NCBI RefSeq assembly: GCF_001557875.1
Contig: NZ_LNRF01000003.1
Coordinates: 124,001 to 188,000, forward strand
DNA from: Vibrio splendidus
Lineage (GTDB): Bacteria > Pseudomonadota > Gammaproteobacteria > Enterobacterales > Vibrionaceae
Direction of reading: 5' to 3'
Length of the DNA stretch: 64,000 bases
Shown: positions 1 through 8,890 of the stretch, one piece after another
Layout: every line of letters starts with the position of its first letter
How positions within the stretch are numbered: position 1 is the first letter of the stretch
Notes under the pieces: generated by a model
Seen by the model: only the letters and a program-made list of their open reading frames with translations
The model's database searches: none
Told to the model about the DNA's origin: nothing
Made by a program: the position numbers and the translations under genes

Positions 1-2131
1 GTACTTTGTCCTCGTTAAAGCGAACAACTTTGCCCGATTTAGAGAACAGCATGATGTCGCTATCACCGTTAGTGATATCAACGCCAATCAGTGAATCGTC
101 GTCACGTAGGTTAACTGCGATTAGGCCGTTAGCACGTACGTTTGCGAATTGATCCAGAGATGTCTTCTTAACTGTACCGTCACCCGTAGCCATGAAAATG
201 AATTTCTCGTTAGAGAACTCAGAAACAGGCAGGATAGCCGTAATACGTTCACCTTCTTCTAGAGGAAGAATGTTAACGATAGGCTTACCACGAGCAGTAC
301 GACTTGCTAATGGTAGTTGGTAAACTTTCAGACGGTATGTCTTACCACGAGTAGAGAAACATAGGATGTTATCGTGAGTATTGGCAACAAGCAGACGCTC
401 AATGTAATCCTCATCTTTCATCTTAGTTGCACTCTTACCTTTACCACCACGACGTTGAGATTCGTAGTCGCTTAGGATTTGGTACTTAACGTAACCTGCG
501 TTAGAAAGCGTTACTACAACGTCTTCTTGAGCAATCAGCTCTTCCATGTCGATGTCATGAACTGCCGCTGTGATTTCTGTACGACGCTCGTCGCCATAGA
601 TTTCACGTACCGCTTCAAGTTCTTCACGGATAACTTCCATCAAACGCTCAGTGCTTGCAAGAATGTGCATTAGCTCAGCGATTTCTTCTAGAAGTGCTTT
701 GTACTCGTCTAGAATCTTCTCGTGCTCAAGGCCTGTTAGGCGGTGAAGACGAAGTTCTAGAATAGCTTGTGCTTGCGTTTCCGTTAGGAAATATTGGCCA
801 TCACGGATACCGTATTGGTCTTCCAACCAATCAGGACGAGCCGCATCAGTACCAGCGCGCTCAAGCATTGAAGCAACGTTACCAAGATCCCAACCGCGTG
901 CAACTAAGCCAGCCTTTGCTTCAGCTGGTGTTGGAGCGTTACGGATAAGCTCAATGATTTCGTCGATGTTAGCAAGAGCTAGAGACAACGCTTCAAGGAT
1001 GTGTGCACGATCGCGCGCTTTCTTCAGTTCGAAGATAGTACGACGTGTAACAACTTCGCGACGGTGGTCTACGAAGCACTTAAGCATGTCTTTGATGTTG
1101 AACAACTGTGGTTGACCGTTGTTCAACGCAACCATGTTGATACCGAAAGTCGTTTGCAGTTGAGTTTGAGCGTATAGGTTGTTTAGAACCACTTCGCCTA
1201 CTGCATCACGCTTACATTCAATAACAATACGCATACCATCTTTATCAGATTCGTCACGTAGTGCACTGATGCCTTCTACTTTCTTATCTTTAACCAGTTC
1301 AGCAATCTTCTCGATCAAACGAGCTTTGTTTACTTGGTAAGGGATCTCAGTAACGATAATGGTTTCTTTACCATTCTTCTCTACTTCGATATCCGCTTTT
1401 GAACGCATGTAAACCTTACCGCGGCCAGTCTTATAAGCATCAACGATGCCTTTACGACCACTGATAAGTGCTGCTGTTGGGAAGTCAGGACCAGGAATGT
1501 AGTCCATTAGCTCATCAATAGTGATCTCTTCATTATTGATATAAGCCAAACAGCCATCAACAACTTCACCAAGGTTATGTGGTGGAATGTTGGTAGCCAT
1601 ACCTACTGCGATACCAGAAGCACCGTTTACCAATAGGTTAGGAATTTTTGTAGGAAGTACTGCTGGAATTTGTTCTGTACCATCGTAGTTCGGTACGTAA
1701 TCCACAGTTTCCTTATCAAGGTCAGCCAGTAGCTCGTGCGCAATTTTCGCCATACGAACTTCGGTATAACGCATTGCAGCCGCGGAGTCGCCATCGATAG
1801 AACCAAAGTTACCTTGGCCATCAACTAGCATGTAACGCAGCGAGAACGGTTGAGCCATACGAACAATTGTATCGTATACAGCGCTATCACCATGCGGGTG
1901 ATATTTACCGATTACATCGCCTACTACACGAGCAGACTTTTTATATGGTTTGTTCCAATCATTACCTAGTACATTCATCGCGAACAAAACGCGGCGGTGT
2001 ACTGGTTTTAGGCCATCACGCACATCTGGAAGGGCACGACCGACGATGACGGACATCGCGTAGTCTAGGTATGAACCTCTAAGCTCATCTTCAATATTTA
2101 CGGGCGTGATCTCTTTCGCTAGATCGCTCAT
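1..2131 (-). CDS. gyrA: DNA gyrase subunit A, C-terminus cut by window edge
   Basis: Subunit A of gyrase, which with GyrB introduces negative supercoils using ATP. Translating the minus strand from the ATG at 2131 gives about 710 residues of an unbroken GyrA; the rest of the C-terminal beta-pinwheel lies outside. The N-terminus ([20 protein letters not shown]) matches the family. The active-site tyrosine falls at residue 122 in the MRYTEVRM motif, and the GyrA box QRRGGKG that DNA wrapping needs is visible near positions 440-460. In the quinolone-determining region residues 83 and 87 are Ser and Asp, the susceptible state. The gene is divergent from ubiG, the usual arrangement in Vibrio and enterics. 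Confidence 0.97.
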   Translation of the reverse strand, partial: MSDLAKEITPVNIEDELRGSYLDYAMSVIVGRALPDVRDGLKPVHRRVLFAMNVLGNDWNKPYKKSARVVGDVIGKYHPHGDSAVYDTIVRMAQPFSLRYMLVDGQGNFGSIDGDSAAAMRYTEVRMAKIAHELLADLDKETVDYVPNYDGTEQIPAVLPTKIPNLLVNGASGIAVGMATNIPPHNLGEVVDGCLAYINNEEITIDELMDYIPGPDFPTAALISGRKGIVDAYKTGRGKVYMRSKADIEVEKNGKETIIVTEIPYQVNKARLIEKIAELVKDKKVEGISALRDESDKDGMRIVIECKRDAVGEVVLNNLYAQTQLQTTFGINMVALNNGQPQLFNIKDMLKCFVDHRREVVTRRTIFELKKARDRAHILEALSLALANIDEIIELIRNAPTPAEAKAGLVARGWDLGNVASMLERAGTDAARPDWLEDQYGIRDGQYFLTETQAQAILELRLHRLTGLEHEKILDEYKALLEEIAELMHILASTERLMEVIREELEAVREIYGDERRTEITAAVHDIDMEELIAQEDVVVTLSNAGYVKYQILSDYESQRRGGKGKSATKMKDEDYIERLLVANTHDNILCFSTRGKTYRLKVYQLPLASRTARGKPIVNILPLEEGERITAILPVSEFSNEKFIFMATGDGTVKKTSLDQFANVRANGLIAVNLRDDDSLIGVDITNGDSDIMLFSKSGKVVRFNEDKV

Positions 2132-2371
2132 AGAGCCATTTTCCCTCTATAGTCAGATCGTATTTTTGAATACGTATAAGACCGAAAAATATAACACAAA
2201 TTTACCTACGGAGGCATCACTTTCCCTCTCCTTTTACCATCTTGTGACCCTTGTAGCCAATCAATTGATGAGAAATTGCACCTCCGCATCATATCTTGCT
2301 GAAACATGGTCACTTTACATCCAATAAACTAGCAAAATTGTAGATCTTCTGGTCAGCGCGAAAAGGCAAGT

Positions 2372-2377
2372 TATAAT
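2372..2377 (+). promoter_or_regulatory. predicted -10 element of ubiG
   Basis: A perfect TATAAT lies here, but a good -35 hexamer 17 bp upstream is not obvious. Transcription from it would start near 2384. The in-frame ATG at 2390 would then be nearly leaderless, which favours the ATG at 2423 as the ubiG start. Confidence 0.45.
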
Positions 2378-2422
2378 GCCTGCAATTTCATGGATGCATT
2401 ATTTAACTTGGAAATGCCGATT

Positions 2423-3133
2423 ATGACTAAATCACAGAACGTAGACCCAGCAGAAATCAAGAAATTCGAAGACATGGCGTCACGCTGGTGGGATCTAGAA
2501 GGCGAATTTAAGCCGCTACATCAAATCAACCCACTGCGCCTAAATTACGTATTAGAGAAGACGGAAGGCCTATTTGGCAAGAAAGTCCTCGATGTTGGCT
2601 GCGGCGGCGGTATTCTTGCAGAAAGCATGGCGGTAGAAGGCGCGATAGTGACTGGCCTAGACATGGGTAAAGAGCCGCTAGAAGTAGCGCGCCTTCACGC
2701 ATTGGAAACTGGCACCAAGCTCGATTACATCCAGAGCACTATCGAAGACCACGCAGACCAGAACCCACAGACGTACGATGTGGTAACGTGCATGGAAATG
2801 CTTGAACACGTTCCTGATCCGCAATCTGTTATCACTGCCTGTTCGAAATTGGTGAAACCGGGCGGCCACGTGTTCTTTTCTACATTGAACCGTAACTTCA
2901 AATCTTACTTGTTTGCGATTGTTGGTGCAGAGAAGCTATTGAAGATTGTTCCTGAAGGCACTCATGAACACGAGAAATTCATTCGCCCTGCTGAACTTAT
3001 CAAGATGGTTGATAACACGCCGCTGCAAGAATTAGGGATCACAGGACTGCACTACAACCCTCTTACGGACACTTACCGTTTAGGCACAAATGTAGACGTA
3101 AACTACATCGTCCACACGCAAAACTTTGGCTAA
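2423..3133 (+). CDS. ubiG: ubiquinone biosynthesis O-methyltransferase UbiG
   Basis: SAM-dependent O-methyltransferase acting at two steps of ubiquinone synthesis. The 236-residue product has the family N-terminus ([19 protein letters not shown]), the class I SAM motif [13 protein letters not shown] near residue 52, and the post-motif [10 protein letters not shown]. Family length is about 235-245. The reading frame also opens at an ATG at 2390, but the extra 11 residues do not look like UbiG and that ATG sits almost on the predicted transcription start, so 2423 is preferred. It is followed by a hairpin terminator and the nrd operon, the same order as in enterics (gyrA-ubiG-nrdAB-yfaE). Confidence 0.95.
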   Translation: MTKSQNVDPAEIKKFEDMASRWWDLEGEFKPLHQINPLRLNYVLEKTEGLFGKKVLDVGCGGGILAESMAVEGAIVTGLDMGKEPLEVARLHALETGTKLDYIQSTIEDHADQNPQTYDVVTCMEMLEHVPDPQSVITACSKLVKPGGHVFFSTLNRNFKSYLFAIVGAEKLLKIVPEGTHEHEKFIRPAELIKMVDNTPLQELGITGLHYNPLTDTYRLGTNVDVNYIVHTQNFG

Positions 3134-3181
3134 AAAATATCGGTAGCCCTACCGTAAAACCTTTTGTAAAAAAGACGAATG

Positions 3182-3218
3182 AAAAGAGTTGCAATTACCA
3201 TAAGTTTGCGACTTTTTT
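3182..3218 (+). terminator. terminator after ubiG
   Basis: A 13-bp stem with two G-U pairs (3182-3194 with 3206-3218) whose right arm ends in a run of six T. It sits about 50 bp past the ubiG stop. Confidence 0.7.
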
Positions 3219-3430
3219 CAGTCTAAATTTCGTGCGCTAGCTTCCATTTTGACCACCTCGATTTAAATTTAATCGCCCAAAATCCATCGCCTATTTTGGT
3301 CAAAGATCAAGGGATTTTTTTTTATGGGCGTGCAAAAATAAAGCATCATTAAAAGCCGACTTTTATACAATCAAGTCACATCTAACCTCATCAGTTAGTG
3401 GTCACTTACAGTTTTTTTTCAATCCACCAC

Positions 3431-3439
3431 TTATCCACA
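3431..3439 (+). promoter_or_regulatory. DnaA box upstream of nrdA
   Basis: A perfect TTATCCACA 9-mer about 200 bp before nrdA. DnaA boxes in the nrdA promoter are known in E. coli, where they link dNTP supply to replication initiation. The same role here is inferred. Confidence 0.6.
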
Positions 3440-3508
3440 AGCAACCCAATTTCTTTACCTTGAAAAATATCAGTTGTAGCACTATCTTGTAACCCAACAA
3501 ACAAATGA

Positions 3509-3545
3509 CCCCTATATGTTGTGTTTGAACTACAATATATGGGTA
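3509..3545. promoter_or_regulatory. tandem NrdR-type boxes of the nrd operon
   Basis: Two palindromes resemble the 16-bp NrdR consensus ACACWATATATWGTGT. The one at 3509-3524 matches about 13 of 16 bases; the one at 3530-3545 matches about 10 of 16. Their centres are 21 bp apart, two helical turns, as expected for cooperative NrdR binding. Position about 100-130 bp before the nrdA start fits repression of this ribonucleotide reductase operon. Confidence 0.65.
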
Positions 3546-3641
3546 GACCAAGATCACAAAGCCGAAACGTAATTTACAAAAGTTACACAGAAATACACAA
3601 AAACACGGCCTTGTTCAGTTTTGTTAGGGAAATTAAGCAGA

Positions 3642-5924
3642 ATGAACCAACAACTTACTGTTACCAAGCGTAACGGGCGCAAAGAAACGATCGATCTAGA
3701 GAAGATCCATCGCGTGATTACATGGGCAGCTGAAGGCTTGCACAATGTTTCTGTATCACAAGTAGAATTGAAAGCTCACATTCAGTTTTACGATGGCATC
3801 ACCACTACTGACATTCATGAGACTATCATCAAGTCGGCAGCGGATTTAATCTCTGAAGAGACTCCTGATTACCAATATCTAGCAGCACGTCTGTCTGTAT
3901 TCCACCTACGTAAAAAAGCGTACGGCGAATACGAGCCGCCTGCACTGTATGACCACGTTGCAAAACTGGTTGATATGGGTAAATACGATAGCCACCTTAT
4001 GGAAGACTACACGAAAGCTGAGTTTGACGAGCTTGACGAGTACATCGACCACAAACGTGACTTAGACTTCTCTTACGCAGCGGTTAAGCAGCTCGAAGGT
4101 AAATACTTCGTGCAAAACCGTGTAACGAAAGAAATCTACGAGAGTGCTCAGTTCCTTTACATTTTAGTTGCTGCGTGTTTATTCGCTAAGTACCCGAAAT
4201 CGACTCGTCTTGACTACATCAAACGTTTTTACGACGCATCGTCTACGTTTAAGATTTCTCTACCTACACCGATCATGTCTGGTGTACGTACGCCTACTCG
4301 TCAATTCAGTTCTTGTGTACTGATCGAGTGTGGTGACAGCCTAGATTCTATCAACGCAACAGCAAGCTCAATTGTTCGTTACGTATCTCAACGTGCTGGT
4401 ATTGGTATCAACGCAGGTCGTATCCGTGCGCTTGGTTCTGAAATCCGTAATGGTGAAGCGTTCCACACTGGCTGTATCCCTTTCTACAAATACTTCCAAA
4501 CAGCAGTAAAATGTTGTTCTCAAGGTGGTGTTCGTGGTGGCGCAGCAACAGTGTTCTACCCACTATGGCACGGTGAAGTTCAGTCTCTATTAGTACTGAA
4601 AAACAACCGCGGCGTTGAAGAGAACCGTGTTCGTCACATGGATTACGGCGTACAGCTGAACAAGCTTATGTACTCTCGTCTTGTTCAAGGTGGCAACATC
4701 AGCCTGTTCTCACCTTCTGACGTACCTGGCCTTTACGATGCGTTCTTCGAAAACCAAGACCGTTTTGAAGAGCTATACGTTAAGTACGAAAACGATCCAT
4801 CAGTGAAGCGTGAAACAGTAAAAGCTGTTGAGCTGTTCTCTCTGCTAATGCAAGAGCGTGCTTCTACTGGTCGTATCTACATTCAGAACGTTGACCACTG
4901 TAATACACACAGCCCGTTTGATTCTGAAGTTGCACCTGTTCGTCAATCGAACCTATGTCTAGAAATCGCGCTACCAACTAAGCCGCTTTCTAACGTAGAA
5001 GATGACGAAGGCGAAATTGCACTTTGTACGCTTTCAGCATTCAACCTTGGCGCAATCAATGAACTAGACGACCTAGCAGAGCTTTCTGAACTGGTTGTTC
5101 GTGCACTAGATGCACTTCTTGATTACCAAGACTACCCGCTTCCAGCAGCATACAAGTCGACAATGAACCGTCGTACTCTAGGTGTGGGTGTAATCAACTA
5201 CGCATACTACCTAGCGAAGAATGGTGTTAAGTACTCTGATGGCAGCGCCAATGGCCTGACTCACCGTACTTTTGAAGCGATTCAATACCACTTGCTAAAA
5301 GCATCTGTTGAACTAGCGAAAGAGCAAGGTCGTTGCCCATCTTTCCACGAGACCAACTACGCGAAAGGCCTACTGCCAATCGATACTTACAAGAAAGATA
5401 TCGACTTAGTATGTGAAGAGCCATTGCACTACGATTGGGATACTCTACGTGAAGAGATCATGGAGCACGGTCTGCGTAACTCTACGCTAACTGCGCTGAT
5501 GCCTTCTGAGACATCGTCTCAAATCTCGAACGCGACTAACGGTATCGAGCCACCACGTGGTTACGTATCAGTGAAAGCATCGAAAGACGGCATCCTTAAG
5601 CAAGTTGTTCCAGATTTCCTAAATCTTAAAGAGAACTACGAGCTACTTTGGAACATTGGTTCTAACGACGGTTACCTACACCTAGTGGGTATCATGCAAA
5701 AATTCGTTGACCAAGCTATCTCTGCAAACACTAACTATGATCCAAGTGTTTACGACAGCGGTAAAGTTCCAATGAAGAAATTGCTTCAAGACCTACTAAC
5801 AGCGTACAAATACGGTGTTAAGACGCTTTACTACCATAACACTCGTGATGGTGCTAAAGACGACCAAGGCGACGCAGTTCAAGTGCCGGAAGAAGATTGT
5901 GAAGGCGGCGGTTGTAAGATCTAA
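3642..5924 (+). CDS. nrdA: class Ia ribonucleotide reductase alpha subunit NrdA
   Basis: Large catalytic subunit reducing ribonucleoside diphosphates to deoxy forms under aerobic conditions. The 760-residue protein (E. coli NrdA is 761) has the N-terminal ATP-cone (VTKRNGRKETIDLEKIHRV). It also has the catalytic cysteines in SSCVLIECGDS, QSNLCLEIALP and ALCTLSAFNLG, the SSQISNATNGIEPPRG segment, and the C-terminal redox pair in CEGGGCKI. The start is the ATG at 3642, whose product MNQQLTVTKRNG matches the family; an in-frame TTG at 3621 is less likely. It heads nrdA-nrdB-yfaE, with a strong hairpin in the 103-bp gap to nrdB. Confidence 0.98.
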   Translation: MNQQLTVTKRNGRKETIDLEKIHRVITWAAEGLHNVSVSQVELKAHIQFYDGITTTDIHETIIKSAADLISEETPDYQYLAARLSVFHLRKKAYGEYEPPALYDHVAKLVDMGKYDSHLMEDYTKAEFDELDEYIDHKRDLDFSYAAVKQLEGKYFVQNRVTKEIYESAQFLYILVAACLFAKYPKSTRLDYIKRFYDASSTFKISLPTPIMSGVRTPTRQFSSCVLIECGDSLDSINATASSIVRYVSQRAGIGINAGRIRALGSEIRNGEAFHTGCIPFYKYFQTAVKCCSQGGVRGGAATVFYPLWHGEVQSLLVLKNNRGVEENRVRHMDYGVQLNKLMYSRLVQGGNISLFSPSDVPGLYDAFFENQDRFEELYVKYENDPSVKRETVKAVELFSLLMQERASTGRIYIQNVDHCNTHSPFDSEVAPVRQSNLCLEIALPTKPLSNVEDDEGEIALCTLSAFNLGAINELDDLAELSELVVRALDALLDYQDYPLPAAYKSTMNRRTLGVGVINYAYYLAKNGVKYSDGSANGLTHRTFEAIQYHLLKASVELAKEQGRCPSFHETNYAKGLLPIDTYKKDIDLVCEEPLHYDWDTLREEIMEHGLRNSTLTALMPSETSSQISNATNGIEPPRGYVSVKASKDGILKQVVPDFLNLKENYELLWNIGSNDGYLHLVGIMQKFVDQAISANTNYDPSVYDSGKVPMKKLLQDLLTAYKYGVKTLYYHNTRDGAKDDQGDAVQVPEEDCEGGGCKI

Positions 5925-5944
5925 ACCGTAATAAACATTAAGAC

Positions 5945-5970
5945 CCCAGAGAAGAGTTATCTTCTCTGGG
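5945..5970 (+). promoter_or_regulatory. 11-bp hairpin between nrdA and nrdB
   Basis: A perfect 11-bp stem (5945-5955 with 5960-5970) closed by a GTTA loop, followed by only three T. The short T run argues against efficient termination. An mRNA-stabilising or processing structure, or partial attenuation, is more likely. Confidence 0.55.
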
Positions 5971-6027
5971 TTTAAAGCATTAACAGGGTCCGTTTTATTA
6001 CGGGTCTTTAAAGGATTTGAGGCATTT

Positions 6028-7161
6028 ATGGCTTACAGTACTTTTTCTCAGACTAAAAATGACCAACTAAAAGAACCAATGTTCTTGGGTCAGTCAGTTA
6101 ACGTTGCACGTTACGACCAACAAAAATTCGAAATTTTCGAAAAGCTTATCGAGAAGCAGCTTTCTTTCTTCTGGCGCCCAGAAGAAGTAGACGTGTCGAG
6201 CGATCGTATCGACTACAACAAACTTCCTGAGCATGAAAAACACATCTTCATCTCTAACTTGAAGTACCAAACGCTTCTAGATTCTATCCAAGGTCGCAGC
6301 CCTAACGTTGCCCTACTTCCATTGGTATCTCTACCTGAAGTTGAAACTTGGATTGAGACTTGGTCTTTCTCTGAAACGATTCACTCGCGTTCTTACACGC
6401 ACATCATCCGTAACATCGTGAATGATCCAGGCGTAGTATTCGACGACATCGTTGAAAACGAAGAGATCCTTAAGCGTGCGAAAGACATCGCATTTTACTA
6501 CGATGACCTAATCAAGCTAACGGCTGACTACCACCGCTACGGTGAAGGTAACCACAGCATCAATGGCGAAGACGTTAAGATTTCACTTCACGACCTGAAG
6601 AAGAAACTTTACCTATGTCTAATGTCTGTAAACGCACTAGAAGCGATCCGTTTCTATGTAAGTTTCGCATGTTCATTTGCATTCGCTGAGCGTGAGCTAA
6701 TGGAAGGTAACGCGAAGATCATCAAGCTAATCGCTCGTGATGAAGCACTTCACCTTACTGGTACTCAGCACATGATCAACTTGCTACGTAACGGCCAAGA
6801 CGACTTCGCATTCATGCAGATCGCTGAAGAGTGTAAGCAGGAGTGTTTCGACCTATTCAAAGAAGCAGCAGAGCAAGAAAAAGAGTGGGCAGAATACCTA
6901 TTCAAAGATGGCTCTATGATTGGTCTAAACAAAGACATTCTTTGCCAATACGTTGAGTACATTACCAATATTCGTATGCAAGCTGTTGGCCTAGGTACCG
7001 CTTACCCAGAAGCAACATCAAACCCAATTCCATGGATCAACGCTTGGTTGTCTTCAGATAACGTTCAAGTTGCTCCACAAGAAGCAGAAATCAGTTCTTA
7101 CCTAGTTGGCCAAATCGACAACGAAGTAAAAGCTGACGACTTTGAAGGATTTGAGCTGTAA
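6028..7161 (+). CDS. nrdB: class Ia ribonucleotide reductase beta subunit NrdB
   Basis: Small subunit carrying the diiron-tyrosyl radical cofactor for NrdA. At 377 residues it is one longer than E. coli NrdB. Iron ligands are visible in LLDSIQGR (Asp), in [14 protein letters not shown] (Glu and His, followed by the radical Tyr), and in [13 protein letters not shown] plus [13 protein letters not shown] (Glu, Glu and His). The start ATG follows an AAAGGA site. Its stop overlaps the start of the yfaE ferredoxin (TAATG), so the two are translationally coupled. Confidence 0.98.
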   Translation: MAYSTFSQTKNDQLKEPMFLGQSVNVARYDQQKFEIFEKLIEKQLSFFWRPEEVDVSSDRIDYNKLPEHEKHIFISNLKYQTLLDSIQGRSPNVALLPLVSLPEVETWIETWSFSETIHSRSYTHIIRNIVNDPGVVFDDIVENEEILKRAKDIAFYYDDLIKLTADYHRYGEGNHSINGEDVKISLHDLKKKLYLCLMSVNALEAIRFYVSFACSFAFAERELMEGNAKIIKLIARDEALHLTGTQHMINLLRNGQDDFAFMQIAEECKQECFDLFKEAAEQEKEWAEYLFKDGSMIGLNKDILCQYVEYITNIRMQAVGLGTAYPEATSNPIPWINAWLSSDNVQVAPQEAEISSYLVGQIDNEVKADDFEGFEL

Positions 7162-7439
7162 TGCCAACAATCAAAATCAACAAGCTGATTTCAATTGAAT
7201 CTAACCCTTCAAACACTCTATTGGAAACAATGGAACAAGCTGGGTTAGAGCCAGAATACAACTGCCGAGATGGCCATTGTGGCGCTTGCCGCTGCACGTT
7301 GGATTCTGGTGAGGTCGAGTATGTTGGTTTTGCTATGGCTTACACGCAAGGTAATGAAATATTGCCTTGTATCTGTAAAGCAAAGACTGAGTTATCGCTG
7401 AGTAACGTTATTCATAGAAACAAGCAGAAACGCGCATAA
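7161..7439 (+). CDS. yfaE: 2Fe-2S ferredoxin YfaE, RNR cofactor maintenance
   Basis: Small plant-type ferredoxin of 92 residues. Cysteines occur as C-x4-C-x2-C in YNCRDGHCGACRC, with a fourth in ILPCICKAK, the usual 2Fe-2S set. In E. coli YfaE delivers electrons to regenerate the NrdB diiron-tyrosyl cofactor, and the coupled position after nrdB supports the same role. An extra Cys just after the cluster motif (GACRC) and another in CICK are not obvious ligands. A bidirectional terminator follows. Confidence 0.93.
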   Translation: MPTIKINKLISIESNPSNTLLETMEQAGLEPEYNCRDGHCGACRCTLDSGEVEYVGFAMAYTQGNEILPCICKAKTELSLSNVIHRNKQKRA

Positions 7440-7486
7440 GCCAACTGGTTTAGGTCGCTTTGTTCGAATATCGTCAATAAGAACTA

Positions 7487-7523
7487 AAAAGGGTCCGCTT
7501 CCTTTAGGAATGCGGACCCTTTT
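7487..7523. terminator. terminator between nrd operon and napF-like gene
   Basis: A 12-bp stem (7487-7498 with 7512-7523) with A-rich left and T-rich right flanks. It can serve the nrd operon from the left and the napF-like gene from the right. Confidence 0.8.
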
Positions 7524-7610
7524 CTATTTATGCCTTTGGTATCTAAGACGACTCGTCTATCACTCTACCAAAGTCTTCCTGTTGGTTTATGTCATACCGA
7601 AGCCAAACGT

Positions 7611-8126
7611 TTATTGCTGAGTCAGGTTAAGAGTCACAGAGCCAATATAACAAGCGCTTCGGCACTCTCCACAGCCGTTACACTTATCTTTTTCCACCGT
7701 AGGTAATTCTCCTACTTCGATGTATATCGCACCTGATGAACAAGCAGTTTGGCATGCCGAGCAGTCCATTTGCATGTAGTTATTGCAGCTATCAGAAAAG
7801 CTAGGCTTGAGGTCGATATAAGGCGTGACCGTTGGATGGAGCGCGCCAGTCGGACACACTTCACTGCACTTGTTACACAGAGAACAATGGTTGTAATCCA
7901 AATTCAGCAGCGCTCTGTCCTCTAGCATCTCGATAACACTATTCGGACACGCTTGCTCACACAGCCCACAACCGTCGCAAAGACGCTCAAACAGCACTTC
8001 ATCAACAGCTCTTGGCGGTCTGGCATGCAAGCGCTGTGATATCTCTTCATAATTCGCGGCTGCTTTAACCGGTTTAGAAAGTCGAGTTAAGAAACCGCGT
8101 CTATTTGAATTTATTTGTTCAGACAT
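7611..8126 (-). CDS. napF: NapF-like multi-cluster ferredoxin
   Basis: A 171-residue iron-sulfur protein resembling NapF (about 164 residues in E. coli). Four cysteine groups are visible: CDGCGLCEQACP, CSLCNKCSEVCP, an irregular one around CSACQTACSSG, and CNGCGECRSACY. The N-terminus has RRGFLTRLSKP but no clear export sequence, so it is probably cytoplasmic, as NapF is. It overlaps the upstream dmsD-like gene by TAATG. No nap genes are near; the context is dmsABC, so a role in maturation of or electron transfer to the DMSO reductase-type enzyme is inferred. The gene name is by similarity only. Confidence 0.8.
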   Translation of the reverse strand: MSEQINSNRRGFLTRLSKPVKAAANYEEISQRLHARPPRAVDEVLFERLCDGCGLCEQACPNSVIEMLEDRALLNLDYNHCSLCNKCSEVCPTGALHPTVTPYIDLKPSFSDSCNNYMQMDCSACQTACSSGAIYIEVGELPTVEKDKCNGCGECRSACYIGSVTLNLTQQ

Positions 8127-8692
8127 TAGTCGATATATAACTTTTTAGTAGCAACGTTTAAATTATATTCAGATGTTAAGTACTTAAACCAATCTATTAC
8201 ATCAACCGATAGCTTTTTATAAAAAGATAGCTCTGATGCTTTATTTAGTTTTTCTAAATAAACAGAAGACCAAGTTAATAAGTGACCCTCAATTAATTCA
8301 CCAGCTGAATTGATGTTATTATTTTCTAACAAATATGCATGAGCGAATAACATTAAACCAAATTGATCTTCCGGCTCTCTTAACCCAGTGTCTAATTCAA
8401 TCTGATTCAATTCTAAAAACTGGCGATACTCTACAGTAGAAGCACCGAACACAACGCGATCTTTATCTAAGTACACAGACCCCCAAGGCGGAGCAGGCAT
8501 GTCTCCAACGCCTTCAAACAGGCGACTGAACTCTGCAGCGAGCGCATCTTCGTCTTCGCCTCTCAATGCCTGCAAGCATTCCTCAGAGAGCACTTCGCTC
8601 TCAACCAAAGCTTCAACAATGGTGACCAACTGTTCTTTACTTGTCGCTTGATAAAATAGCGAACCCAATAATTTATGCGTATCGATAATCAT
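8126..8692 (-). CDS. dmsD: TorD/DmsD-family molybdoenzyme chaperone
   Basis: All-alpha redox-enzyme maturation chaperone that binds the twin-arginine signal of DmsA-type enzymes before export. The 188-residue protein has the family segments APPWGSVYLDKDRVVFG (near residue 70) and EPEDQFGLMLFAHAYL (near residue 105), and HLLTWSSVYLEKL matches the DmsD helix. It lies divergent to dmsA and coupled to the napF-like gene. A TorD-like alternative is possible, but the neighbouring dmsABC makes the DmsD role most likely. Confidence 0.88.
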   Translation of the reverse strand: MIIDTHKLLGSLFYQATSKEQLVTIVEALVESEVLSEECLQALRGEDEDALAAEFSRLFEGVGDMPAPPWGSVYLDKDRVVFGASTVEYRQFLELNQIELDTGLREPEDQFGLMLFAHAYLLENNNINSAGELIEGHLLTWSSVYLEKLNKASELSFYKKLSVDVIDWFKYLTSEYNLNVATKKLYID

Positions 8693-8799
8693 TATTATTT
8701 ATACCGTTATAGGTTTAAAGATAATTATATAAATAAGACGATTTAATTCTTTGATCTATTTTATACATTCGATTCATAAGATTTAAATTTATCTCTTAT

Positions 8800-8813
8800 T
8801 TGATGCCAATCAA
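8800..8813. promoter_or_regulatory. FNR-type site in the dmsD/dmsA divergent region
   Basis: A perfect TTGAT-N4-ATCAA palindrome, the FNR consensus. It lies 78 bp before the dmsA start and about 110 bp before dmsD. A CATAAA hexamer near 8834 would be a suitably placed -10 for a site centred at -41.5 of dmsA. Anaerobic activation of dmsABC is inferred. Confidence 0.75.
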
Positions 8814-8890
8814 TCAACAATCCGAAATAAAAACATAAAGAACAAACTACCTATAAAGTGCTAGTCATCAATAACAAAAGGCATCTTAGA

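Larger units (their letters stand above)
3219..3641. other. nrdA upstream control region, no gene
   Basis: About 420 bp without a credible gene between the ubiG terminator and nrdA. It is AT-rich and holds a perfect DnaA box and a pair of NrdR-type palindromes, listed separately. No other structure was recognised. Confidence 0.7.
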
